Origin: Cherax quadricarinatus
Taxonomy: Eukaryota > Arthropoda > Malacostraca > Decapoda > Parastacidae
DNA length: 64,000 nucleotides
Direction: 5' to 3'
NCBI RefSeq assembly: GCF_038502225.1
Contig: NC_091341.1
Location: 6,772,035-6,836,034 of the forward strand
The notes beneath the pieces are model-generated. The model was not told where the DNA came from. It did no database searches and was given only the letters and a program-made list of their open reading frames with translations. The position numbers and the translations under genes are program-made. Below are positions 44,900-56,073 of this stretch, in pieces (position 1 is the first letter of the stretch; every line of letters begins with the position of its first letter).

Positions 44900-44901
44900 G
44901 A

Positions 44902-45580
44902 GCTTTATCAAGAACTCTTCACTCGCATTTTTTTCTTCAAGACTTGTCACTGTTATGAAGAAGACTTCTTACTATAACATTTATTGTTTCTCAATTATTT
45001 ATACATTTCGTACTCAACATTATTATTGCTCTTTGATGGGTTATGTATGAGAGATATTACGGCTCTGGAGCATTTCTTGTTTTTTTTTATGATGAGAAAA
45101 CATTTGTTCTCTACTAACATTCAGTCACTCCTGTTCACTATTGCGACTTTTCCTTTCCCTTTTCTTCCTGCTGCATGTGTAGTTGTTCTTGGCGAAAAAA
45201 GTTGCATCTGTATCTTATCAGTCAGCTTGATTTCGGTAAGGCATTGAGGGCTGGACTTTCTTCCTATATTCTTTCAATCCGTTCACCAATTTTGTTTGTG
45301 AAATTTATATCAGTATCATATATATTACAATAATGCGTATGCCGCCTTGGCTTTTTATATAATTGTGAAGTAACAGGAGGAGAGATATTGCGGGATATCT
45401 GGGCCTTGAGGGTATAAGGGTGTCTTGGAAAAAGTGTTTTGAGGTTGGATAATGCTTAGTTTTTTCCCATGAGCCCACGACATTTCCATCCCAGAATTTC
45501 CGGACGATGGATGCTCATACACAACTTTAGATTTCACTTACCTTCACTGTCTGTTTATCCAGGACTGGTGATGCAGGTCA
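44902..45580. other. AT-rich spacer, no gene seen
   Basis: No recognisable gene or repeat. Confidence 0.4.
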
Positions 45581-45659
45581 CAGATTATCCTCCTTGCCAA
45601 TCCAACTTTTAGGACAACTGAAATATTCCTACCTCTTCTGTGTTGTGACGTGGCCGACA

Positions 45660-45840
45660 ACACTATCCAGGATATTTCATGTAGTATCATCAATGAGCAG
45701 ACAATGTGAAAAGAAGTGCGTAGGAGAAACTGGGAGGAACCCATCGACTAGGCTAAGTGAGCACAAATATGCACGCAGTAGGGATGAGCAGAGCAATGCA
45801 AGTGTATCCACAGGGACGCCGACAGCCCCCTCCTCCCCCC
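45660..45840 (+). pseudogene. Penelope-like element GIY-YIG fragment
   Basis: Reads CEKKCVGETGRNPSTRLSEHKYARSRDEQSNA. The GETGR, TRLSEH and final NA residues match the GIY-YIG endonuclease domain that ends Penelope-like retroelement proteins (usual form: C-x-x-x-YVGETGR-x-L-x-x-R-x-x-EH). The tyrosine before VGETG is replaced by Cys. No RT part is seen nearby and the frame decays on both sides. A stray GIY-YIG gene is the alternative, but the EH spacing is typical of Penelope. Confidence 0.55.
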
Positions 45841-46870
45841 ACCTCATGAAATGAACAGAAACTCATTTAATCTGTACTGGATCTGAACTACGAAGATGTT
45901 AAAAGCCTTCTTGCGGTTTCTAACACTGCTGAAGAGAACGTATATAGTAACATCATCTTCACCTTGACTACACGATTCTTGACCATGGCTCGCCATCCCT
46001 ACATCGACTTCCGCGAGGAGTAAATCTGATCTGACATTTGCATGAACCTTACCTGTACTGTCAAACTTCACATGTGTCATTCTTTTATATACAGTGTTTC
46101 AAGTACCCAGTGTATAATAGGACTGAAAATTTTCGTAATGAAATGTAAATGTATGATGACATGATCCTTTCCTCAGCTTAAGAATTCGGTGAGGATTTAC
46201 AGTAGGGTGAGCAAGGGTTTTGGGTGAAGTTGAGGCTTGTGGTGAGGTAAGGTTTCCATTGTGCTGAGAGTTAAAGGTTTGGTTGAGATTGAGCATGCGA
46301 TTGTTGTTTGTGTAATGTCCATTTAGCAATATCGTGGGAGCTGATGGTGTGGTGAGACTTGTTTTGGTATGGAGGTTTTGGTATGGGTAAGGTATGATGA
46401 GGTTGAGGGTTGGGGGAATATAATGGTTTAAGTGAGGGAGAATTAAGTCTACTGTGGACTTCAGAGTATGCATTAGTGGGATGATTAACGAGCAGAATGG
46501 AAGCAGTTAGCATATTGCCTCTCTTTATGACTGATGATGAGTAATGTGAGACCGAACAGGTGGTTAACTAGAATGGTGGTGGTGAAGGCGAACATTATGA
46601 AAATTTGGTTATCTGAGTTATTGACGGTAAGCAGTGTGGGATCTGGACATGTAAATGAGAAGAGATTGATATGGAAGGGTTTAATGTGGAGTGGTTAATG
46701 TGGAGGATTTAGTGTCATGGTTGTTTTTCGTAGGTGTGAAGCCTCTGAGATGGCTGGGGAGGTTGTTAATTGTGATTTTTTTTTTTGGGGGGGGGAGAAG
46801 AGAAACAAAGCTTCCACTGGTCCTCTCCGGTTTATCTCTCTGTAATCTATCGTTATTGTCATTTATAATT
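45841..46870. other. Spacer, no convincing gene
   Basis: A 124-codon minus frame at 46099-46473 is low-complexity (His/Asn/Thr/Pro) in T/G-rich DNA and shows no domain. A poly-T/G run lies at 46771-46795. Confidence 0.4.
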
Positions 46871-46872
46871 TA

Positions 46873-46876
<4 letters not shown>

Positions 46877-46930
<54 letters not shown>
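46877..46930. repeat. (GT)n microsatellite
   Basis: A perfect GT run of ~54 bp. Confidence 0.96.
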
Positions 46931-46937
<7 letters not shown>

Positions 46938-47547
46938 GTGTAGGGGGGGAGTGAGGGAAGGTGGTAGTGGCGTGAGGTGCCGTGATCAGTGCCTCCTCTC
47001 CCTCCGTCCCCTCCCCCACCTTTACATTACCCACAATAATTAGAGACTCGTGGGATTACCGACAGCCTCGTACTCTCCCCCACCCCCATCCAAGAACCCT
47101 CCCCCACCCCCCTCCCAGAACCCGCCTCCCTGCAAATTATTCTTTTTTTATGATAATGTAATTTTCAGTCAGCTAATGTTTGTGGCAGTTGTCCCAAGAT
47201 AATCTGATTTTCCTGAAGAATTTATATAGTTTTTATAGTTTTATTGAGTGATGGTAAACCATGATTAACCTGAGTTGTATCGCCCTTACTAACCACAAGA
47301 CCAAGTCTGAATTGCATAAAACAATATTTATATTAACCATGGCAAGGCGTTGGTGCCTTTACGCGAGAGCTGAATCGTCATTATCGCTCCAAAAATAAAC
47401 AGAAGATAATGATACGTTGCCAGACACTTTTATAAAGTATATCACGGTACATTATAAGTGCAAATTTTAACCCTATTTTCGTGACTGAGCGTGCGTATAA
47501 TTACCTATTTGAATTTGCAGGGGATTTAGCTACAGTTGTTGTGCCCG
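46931..47547. other. Spacer, C-rich then AT-rich
   Basis: CCCCCACCCCC-type runs at about 47075-47130. Near 47500-47535, TTACCTATTTGAATTTGCAG faintly recalls the LINE tail at 28930. No gene. Confidence 0.4.
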
Positions 47548-48224
47548 TGTGAGACGCCCCGTGTGAGACGCCCCGTGTGAGACGCCCCGTGTGAGACGCC
47601 CCGTGTGAGACGTCTAGTGTGAGACGCTCCGTGTGAGACGTCCAGTGTGAGACGCCCCGTGTGAGACGCTCCGTGTGAGACGCTCCGTGTGAGACGCTCC
47701 GTGTGAGACGCTCCGTGTGAGACGCTCCGTGTGAGACGCTCCGTGTGAGACGCTCCGTGTGAGACGTCCAGTGTGAGACGTCCAGTGTGAGACGCCCCGT
47801 GTGAGACGCTCCGTGTGAGACGTCCAGTGTGAGACCCCCGGTGTGAGACGCCCCGTGTGAGACGCCCCGTGTGAGACGCCCCGTGTGAGACGCCCCGTGT
47901 GAGACGCTCCGTGTGAGACGTCCAGTGTGAGACGCCCAGTGTGAGACGCCCAGTGTGAGACGCCCCGTGTGAGACGCCCCGTGTGAGACGCCCCGTGTGA
48001 GACGCTCCGTGTGAGACGTCCAGTGTGAGACGCCCAGTGTGAGACCCCCGGTGTGAGACGCCCAGTGTGAGACGCCCCGTGTGAGACGTCCAGTGTGAGA
48101 CGTCCAGTGTGAGACCCCCGGTGTGAGACGCTCCGTGTGAGACGCTCCGTGTGAGACGCCCCGTGTGAGACGCCCCGTGTGAGACGCCCCGTGTGAGACG
48201 CCCCGTGTGAGACGCCCCGTGTGA
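47548..48224. repeat. 14-bp GTGTGAGACGCCCC minisatellite
   Basis: About 48 units with CCCC, CTCC, TCCA, CCCA and CCCCCG variants of the last bases. The minus-strand 211-codon frame is an artefact of the repeat. Confidence 0.96.
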
Positions 48225-48640
48225 TTAATTGTAAAAAATGTTTTGGCACAGTTTCTGCGTATTTTATTCTTCTGTTAACGAATTAATCCTATTATTTATT
48301 AATTGATAAATTAATCTTGTTTGCTAATTGGTAAATTAATCTTATTAGTATCATTATTATTGTTATTATTTTCAATTCTACTTTATCTTAAGGAATTAAT
48401 TTGACCCGAGGATGGAGAGAGCAGCATGAATTCCCTGGAGCAAGAGTTCTTCACAAACATCAAAGCATTAAAGTAGTTATGAACTCGTCTTGCAACACTG
48501 CAATATTGAATCTGGATTTATACTGGTTTCCTTGCTAGTGTCCCATGATCCCCTTGGATCAAATCTGATTACCTCCCATTCCCCAGTTCTGCATAAGCCT
48601 TACACGTTTAGCGCTTGTAATGACAATATTTATCACTGAA
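48225..48640. other. AT-rich spacer with a possible decayed I-derived element
   Basis: CCCATTCCCCAGTTCTGCATA then TTTAGCGCTTGTAATGACA at 48573-48625 recalls the 3' half of the small element at 24150. Strongly diverged. Confidence 0.3.
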
Positions 48641-48804
48641 GACGTAGGATTTAGTTATAGAGTATTCTGCTGCCTCGTAGTTACGGTACAAGATGACTGG
48701 TGTACTAGGCAACTCTCCCGAGCTTTGTTTTTTGAGGGTTTCCCACTGGTACTGCGTACTCGATGTTAGTCTCTTGTGTGTGGTGTGAATCACCACTTAA
48801 AGGC
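48641..48804. other. Spacer, no gene seen
   Basis: Mixed-composition sequence without a recognisable gene or repeat. Confidence 0.35.
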
Positions 48805-48885
48805 ACTTGTTGGTGTGTATGTGTGTGTGGTGTGTGGTGTGTGTGTGGTGTGTGTGTGGTGTTTGTGCGCGCGCGCGAGAGCGCG
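48805..48885. repeat. GT-rich simple repeat
   Basis: TGTGTGTGGTGTG units followed by a short GCGCGCGCGAGAGCGCG stretch. Confidence 0.85.
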
Positions 48886-49313
48886 ATAGTGCGTGCAGCG
48901 GGATCGAGACAGCTCCTGGCACCGCCTCGTAGTCCACTTTGATTGGCGTCACTGATCTGAGTCAGGTTCATTTCCTTCAACCTCTCCTCATTATCCATTC
49001 CTCACAGTTCTGGTACTTGTGTATCTTCCAGCTTTTGCGCGTGGTTCACCTGGTGTGGGCTTTATGCTGGGGCTTCATACTCGGTAATTGGCCTCACACA
49101 TGTCTTGTATAAAGTTCTGAATGATTCTTTATTCAAGTTCTGAAGTTTGTTAATTTTGCATACTGCGCTGACGTTATGTGATGTATGAATGTCTAGTGAT
49201 ATGTTTAGTGTTATATTTGTTCCTAAGACATTTTCACTATCTGCAGTCTCTCTCCGCCTACGTTATATGCTGTGTCCGGTCTGGCCTTAACTTTTGCAGT
49301 TTGCACGATCTTG

Positions 49314-49651
49314 CATTTGTTCACATGACTCACGAAATCGTAATGACACGATTGCAAACAAACCATACCACGGGCGGGATTTGAACCCGCGGTCAGAGAG
49401 TCTCAAAACTGCCGTCATGTTGACGGCAGTGAGCTAGAGTTCGTCACGGTCACGCTAGCTGGAGATTCGTCTGTAAAAACTTGCATTTGTGGTCACAGTG
49501 GTGCCTATGCTAACCTTCCTATGGTGTAGAAATATACCTAGTTGGACGAATCTTATTGTGGCTAGCTGGTCTAGTGGCTAACGCGATGGTCTGAGTTTTG
49601 AGACTGACCGCGGGTTCAAATCCCGTCCGTGGTATGGTTTACATTTGTTCA
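49314..49651. mobile_element. tRNA-like foldback (family 5) inserted in a LINE
   Basis: Starts with CGAAATCGTAATGACACG and the reversed tRNA-like part (GGCGGGATTTGAACCCGCGG). Most of the left arm is deleted between CTCAAAACT and GCCGTCATG. The right arm is complete: AGCTGGAGATTCGTCTGT to GCGGGTTCAAATCCCGTCC. CATTTGTTCA flanks it at 49314-49323 and 49642-49651 (10 bp). Confidence 0.72.
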
Positions 49652-49825
49652 GGTTGAACTCGAGGAGCCACTTGGTCACTACGCCTACAATCTGAGGCAT
49701 CCCTAAAGTGTTTTTTGTCAGCTTTTGTTCTTATTCTTCCCTTTAGTTTAACAGCACAGGTCCTTCACGAATAATAGGAACAGTAAGAGTCCTAATATTG
49801 ATCCTTGGAACACCATTCATTACCC

Positions 49826-49893
49826 GATGAATTAGACACTTTTGCACAAGCGTCTAATTCATCAACTTGTCGGTTCTCTGAACCAGTCATCTA
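49826..49893 (+). mobile_element. Terminal fragment of foldback family 1
   Basis: GAATTAGACACTTTTGCACA and ATCAACTTGTCGGTTCTCTG plus AACCAGTCATCTACA match the family 1 end at 16178-16230. Only ~65 bp. Confidence 0.6.
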
Positions 49894-50189
49894 CAGTGGT
49901 TACTCGCTCTCATTCTGAGGTTTCACCCCTAGCTGTTATTCGTCTTTTAGACCACAAAGAGTAAGTTGTTGACAAAATTCTGATGTGGTACTGCATTCTG
50001 CCCACCAATGTCTTTCTCATTTTATCTCTGTCACTCTTATCATAAAATTCCAGCAAACTAGTAAGACATTTTCTGTAACAAGTCTTCTAGCCAATGCTCG
50101 AATATCCTTTTCCTTGCTATCTTCTCCAGAACTTTTGACAATATGCATTTGTCTCTCTTTTTCTGATATGAGTATTACACTTGTGTGTG

Positions 50190-52149
<1,960 letters not shown>

Positions 52150-52189
<40 letters not shown>
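52150..52189. repeat. (CT)n microsatellite
   Basis: A perfect CT run of ~40 bp at the 3' junction of the LINE. Confidence 0.95.
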
Positions 52190-52191
<2 letters not shown>

Positions 52192-52339
52192 AAGATCAGT
52201 GCCAATTAGGTGGGTGATGGCGAAGGTCTACTCTCATATATTCAAGGGTGAGCCCACGTCGTCAACCCTTGTCAATTAATAGGAAGGAATAAAAATAAAT
52301 TGTAAAATAGTTTAGTACCCGCTTAAGCCTCGCTGATAA

Positions 52340-52510
52340 TTAAAGTTTCTCTATGACACCTGGCACAAGGTGGCTTCTCCTTGAAGGTGCCCTCTTGGAA
52401 GTCTGCGACTTTTGATCCAAGGAATTAAAGCTGCAATCCTTTTTCCTGCATCAAAAGTGATTACTTCCCCTTCCCCAGATGCTCTATGTTTCTTCACGAC
52501 TAAAATAATA
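52340..52510 (+). mobile_element. Probable decayed I-derived small element
   Basis: Resembles 24150-24325 in layout: CTCCTTGAAGGTGCCC, TTGATCCAAGGAATTAAAGC, CTTCCCCTTCCCCAGATGC, then an ATAATAAATATAAT-type tail. Strongly diverged. Confidence 0.4.
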
Positions 52511-52633
52511 AATATAATATATAAGAGAATCGAAGACTAACCCAAAAGGATTCTTTCAGGTATACAGAAGATCTGGGACAAGATAGGCCCACTCAAAAGT
52601 TCCTCGGGTCAGCTCACTGACAGTGATAAGGAA

Positions 52634-53980
52634 ATGTGTAGAATTTTTAACACATACTTCCTCTCAGTTTTTACACAGGAGGATACCAGCGATATTCCAG
52701 TAATGATAAATTATGTAGAACAGGACGATAATAAACTGTGCACTATTAGGGTCACAAGTGACATGGTCCTTAGGCAAATAGATAAATTAAAACCTAACAA
52801 ATCCCCAGGCCCTGATGAACTGTATGCAAGGGTTCTAAAGGAATGTAAAGAGGAGCTTAGCAAACCTTTGGCTAATCTTTTCAACATATCACTACAAACT
52901 GGCATGGTGCCAGATAAGTGGAAAATGGCAAATGTAATACCTATTTTCAAAACAGGTGACAGGTCCTTAGCTTCGAACTATAGACCAATAAGCCTAACCT
53001 CCATATTGGGAAAATTTATGGAATCAATAATTGCCGAGGTAGTTCGTAGCCACCTTGAAAAGCATAAATTAATCAACGAATCTCAGCATGGTTTTACAAA
53101 GGGGCGTTCCTGCCTTACGAATTTATTAACTTTTTTCACTAAGGTATTTGAGGAGGTAGATCATGGTAATGAATATGATATTATGTATATGGACTTCAGT
53201 AAGGCTTTTGACAGGGTCCCACATCAGAGACTATTGAGGAAAATTAAAGCACATGGAATAGGAGGAGAAATTTTTTCCTGGATAGAGGCATGGTTGACAA
53301 ATAGGCAGCAGAGAGTTTGCATAAATGGGGAGAAATCAGAGTGGGGAAGCGTCACGAGCGGTGTTCCACAGGGGTCAGTGTTGGGCCCCCTGCTGTTCAC
53401 AATCTACATAAACGACATAGATGAGGGCATAAAGAGCGACATCGGCAAGTTTGCCGATGACACCAAAATAGGCCGTCGAATTCATTCTGACGAGGACATT
53501 CGAGCACTCCAGGAAGATTTGAATAGACTGATGCAGTGGTCGGAGAAGTGGCAGATGCAGTTTAATATAGACAAATGCAAAGTTCTAAATGTTGGACAGG
53601 ACAATAACCATGCCACATATAAACTAAATAATGTAGATCTTAATATTACGGATTGCGAAAAAGATTTAGGAGTTCTGGTTAGCAGTAATCTGAAACCAAG
53701 ACAACAGTGCATAAGTGTTCGCAATAAAGCTAATAGAATCCTTGGCTTCATATCAAGAAGCATAAATAATAGGAGTCCTCAGGTTGTTCTTCAACTCTAT
53801 ACATCCTTGGTTAGGCCTCATTTAGATTATGCTGCACAGTTTTGGTCACCGTATTACAGAATGGATATAAATTCTCTGGAAAATGTACAAAGGAGGATGA
53901 CAAAGTTGATCCCATGTATCAGAAACCTTCCCTATGAGGATAGACTAAGGGCCCTGAAACTGCACTCTAGAAAGACGTAG
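52634..53980 (+). pseudogene. CR1-like RT, 448 codons, truncated by frameshift
   Basis: The upstream edge continues from about 52550 in a broken frame. Motifs: FNTYFLSVFTQED, NKSPGPDELYARVLKE, WKMANVIPIFKTGDRS, YRPISLTSILGKFMESI, QHGFTKGRSCLTNLL, MDFSKAFDRVPHQRL, GVPQGSVLGPLLFTIYI and catalytic FADDT at 53450-53465. After the RT: DCEKDLGVLVSSNLKPRQQC, NKANRILGFISRS, SLVRPHLDYAAQFWSP and VQRRMTKLIP. Loss of two bases in a CTCTCT run near 53967 shifts the frame and stops it at 53980. The downstream frame resumes as IEVYKWKTGINKGDVNS. The endonuclease is missing because of 5' truncation. Confidence 0.88.
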
Positions 53981-54200
53981 AATTAGGGGGGATATGATTG
54001 AGGTGTATAAATGGAAGACAGGAATAAATAAAGGGGATGTAAATAGTGTGCTGAAAATATCTAGCCTAGACAGGACTCACAGCAATGGTTTTAAGTTGGA
54101 AAAATTCAGATTCAGGAAGGATATAGGAAAGTACTGGTTTGGTAATAGAGTTATGGATGAGTGGTTGGATAAATAAATACATGTTCAACTCTATACATCC

Positions 54201-54653
54201 TTGGTTAGGCCTCATTTAGATTATGCTGTACAGTTTTGGTCACCGTATTACAGGATGGATATAAATTCTCTGGAAAATGTACAAAGGAGGATGACAAAGT
54301 TGATCCCATGTATCAGAAACCTTCCCTATGAGGATAGACTAAAGGCCCTGAATCTTCACTCTCTAGAAAGACGTAGAATTAGGGGGGATATGATTGAGGT
54401 GTATAAATGGAAGACGGGAATAAATAAAGGGGATGTAAATAGTGTGCTGAAAATATCTAGCCTAGACAGGACTCGCAGCAATGGTTTTAAGTTGGAAAAA
54501 TTCAGATTCAGGAAGGATATAGGAAAGTACTGGTTTGGTAATAGAGTTGTGGATGAGTGGAACAAACTCCCGAGTACAGTTATAGAGGCCAGAACGTTGT
54601 GTAGCTTTAAAAATAGGTTGGATAAATACATGAGAGGATGTGGGTGGGTGTGA
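54201..54653 (+). pseudogene. Duplicated CR1 C-terminal segment
   Basis: 150 codons, a second copy of the SLVRPHLDYA to DEW region already present at 53810-54165. It continues into the normal C-terminus (LPSTVIEARTLCSFKNRLDK). This copy keeps the CTCTCT bases lost from copy one. Several substitutions separate the two copies. Confidence 0.8.
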
Positions 54654-54841
54654 GTTGGACCAGATAGCTTGTGCTACCTGGTCGGTTGCCGTGTTCCTCC
54701 CTTAAGTCAATGTGACCTGACCTGACTAGGTTGGGTGCATTGGCTTAAGCCGGTAGGAGACTTGGACCTGCCTCGCATGGGCCAGTAGGCCTTCTGCAGT
54801 GTTCCATCGTTCTTATGTTCTTATGTTCTTATAATAATAAT

Positions 54842-54948
54842 ATTTGTAGATGAATGGTTCAGAGAACCGACATGTTGATAAATTAGACACATGTGCAACT
54901 CTTGGGTATCTTTATTGAGGAAACGTTTCGCCACACAGTGGCTTCATA
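54842..54948 (-). mobile_element. Foldback family 1 arm between two CR1 tails
   Basis: TGTAGATGAATGGTTCAGAG at the left, ACACATGTGCAACTCTTGGG, TTTATTGAGGAAACGTTTCG, then CCACACAGTGGCTTCAT, where it stops at the start of the next CR1 tail. The hammerhead-like core is cut: ATGA remains, but CTG and the stem I strand are lost. Confidence 0.7.
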
Positions 54949-55394
54949 AGAACATAAGAAAGGAGGAACACTGCAGGAGGCCTGTTGGCCCATACTAGGC
55001 AGGTCCCTTTACAATTCATCCCACTAACAAAACATTTGCCCAACCCAATTTTCAATGCCACCCAAGAAATAAGCTCTGGTGTGAAAGTCCCACTCAAATC
55101 CAACCCCTCCCACTCATGTACTTATCCAACCTAAATTTGAAACTACCCAAAGTCCCAGCCTCAATAACCCAACTAGGTAGACTGTTCCACTCATCAACTA
55201 CCCTATTTCCAAACCAATACTTTCCTATGTCCTTTCTAAATCTAAACTTATCTAATTTAAATCCATTACTGCGGGTTCTCTCTTGGAGAGACATCTTCAA
55301 GACCTTATTAATATCCCCTTTATTGAACATTAAAATGGTATAAAATACCGACAGGTTGTTAGGTAAGACACATATGCAACAGTTAGGTATCTTT

Positions 55395-55440
55395 ATTTCG
55401 AAACGTTTCGCCTACACAGTAGGCTTCTTCAGTCGAGTAC
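55395..55440 (-). ncRNA. Hammerhead-like motif, family 2, left arm
   Basis: Minus-strand CTGAAGA (55426-55432), stem II GCCTAC-TGT-GTAGGC and GAAAC (55405-55409). Identical in core to the right-arm copy at 56036-56063. Confidence 0.6.
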
Positions 55441-56027
55441 AGAAAAGTTGATAGAAGCAGAAGATACTTGAAGACGATGTAATCAGTCCATCACCCTTAA
55501 CGTTTTGAGGTGGTCAGTCCCTCAGTCTGGAGAAGAGCATTGTTCCATAGAATGAAACAATATGGAGATGAAGTGACAGGATGGAGCTTTATATAGCGCC
55601 AACAGGTGAGACGTAGGTCACTAGAAGAGGTAAGAACTCAGATGTTGGGAGGTCAGGTCCCTCTCAAATCCAGCCGTTCTCACTAGTAGAGGTTGTCGAA
55701 GTTGATTGTAGGTCTGTACCAAGATACCCTTGTGTACAAGATATCTTGGTACAGACCTACAATCAACTTCGACAACCTCTACTAGTGAGAACGGCTGGAT
55801 TTGAGAGGGACCTGACCTCCCAACATCTGAGTTCTTACCTCTTCTAGTGACCTACGTCTCACCTGTTGGCGCTATATAAAGCTCCATCCTGTCACTTCAT
55901 CTCCATATTGTTTCATTCTATGGAGCAATGCTCTTCTCCAGACTGAGGGACTGACCACCTCAAAACTTTAAGGGTGATGGACTGATTACATCGTCTTCAA
56001 GTATCTTCTGCTTCTATCAACTTTTCT

Positions 56028-56073
56028 GTACTCGACTGAAGAAGCCTACTGTGTAGGCGAAACGTTTCGAAAT
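56028..56073 (+). ncRNA. Hammerhead-like motif, family 2, right arm
   Basis: CTGAAGA at 56036-56042, stem II GCCTAC-TGT-GTAGGC (6 bp, loop TGT) and GAAAC at 56059-56063. Stem I is TCGA (56032-56035) pairing with TCGA after GTT. The variable seventh core base is A instead of T, which the CUGANGA consensus allows. Compared with family 1, both stem I and stem II change on both strands. Confidence 0.65.

Larger units (their letters stand above)
38279..44901 (-). mobile_element. Apparently intact I-clade LINE
   Basis: A ~6.6-kb minus-strand element: 5' UTR about 44152-44899, ORF1 (gag-like), 44-nt gap, ORF2 (endonuclease-RT-RNase H), then a ~190-bp 3' UTR ending in a (TAA)n-type tail (plus-strand TTATTATTATTA at 38279-38295). 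Two uninterrupted ORFs, RNase H in ORF2 and a TAA tail are hallmarks of the I group of non-LTR elements. The intact frames suggest recent activity. Confidence 0.88.
52511..54835 (+). mobile_element. CR1-like LINE with 8-bp repeat tail
   Basis: 5'-truncated LINE ending in three TTCTTATG units at 54808-54832. An 8-bp terminal repeat is a hallmark of CR1-type elements. The 3' UTR includes ACCTGACCTGACTAGG and GGGCCAGTAGGCCTTCTGCA. A ~390-bp internal duplication lies near the 3' end (see findings). Confidence 0.82.

Noticed and set aside
46099..46473. 124-codon minus-strand open frame
   Set aside because: Low-complexity Thr/His/Pro/Asn composition in T/G-rich DNA, with no motif and no supporting context.
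47614..48249. 211-codon Ser-His-Thr-Gly-Arg frame
   Set aside because: A 14-bp repeat translated. The period is not a multiple of 3, so all frames stay open.
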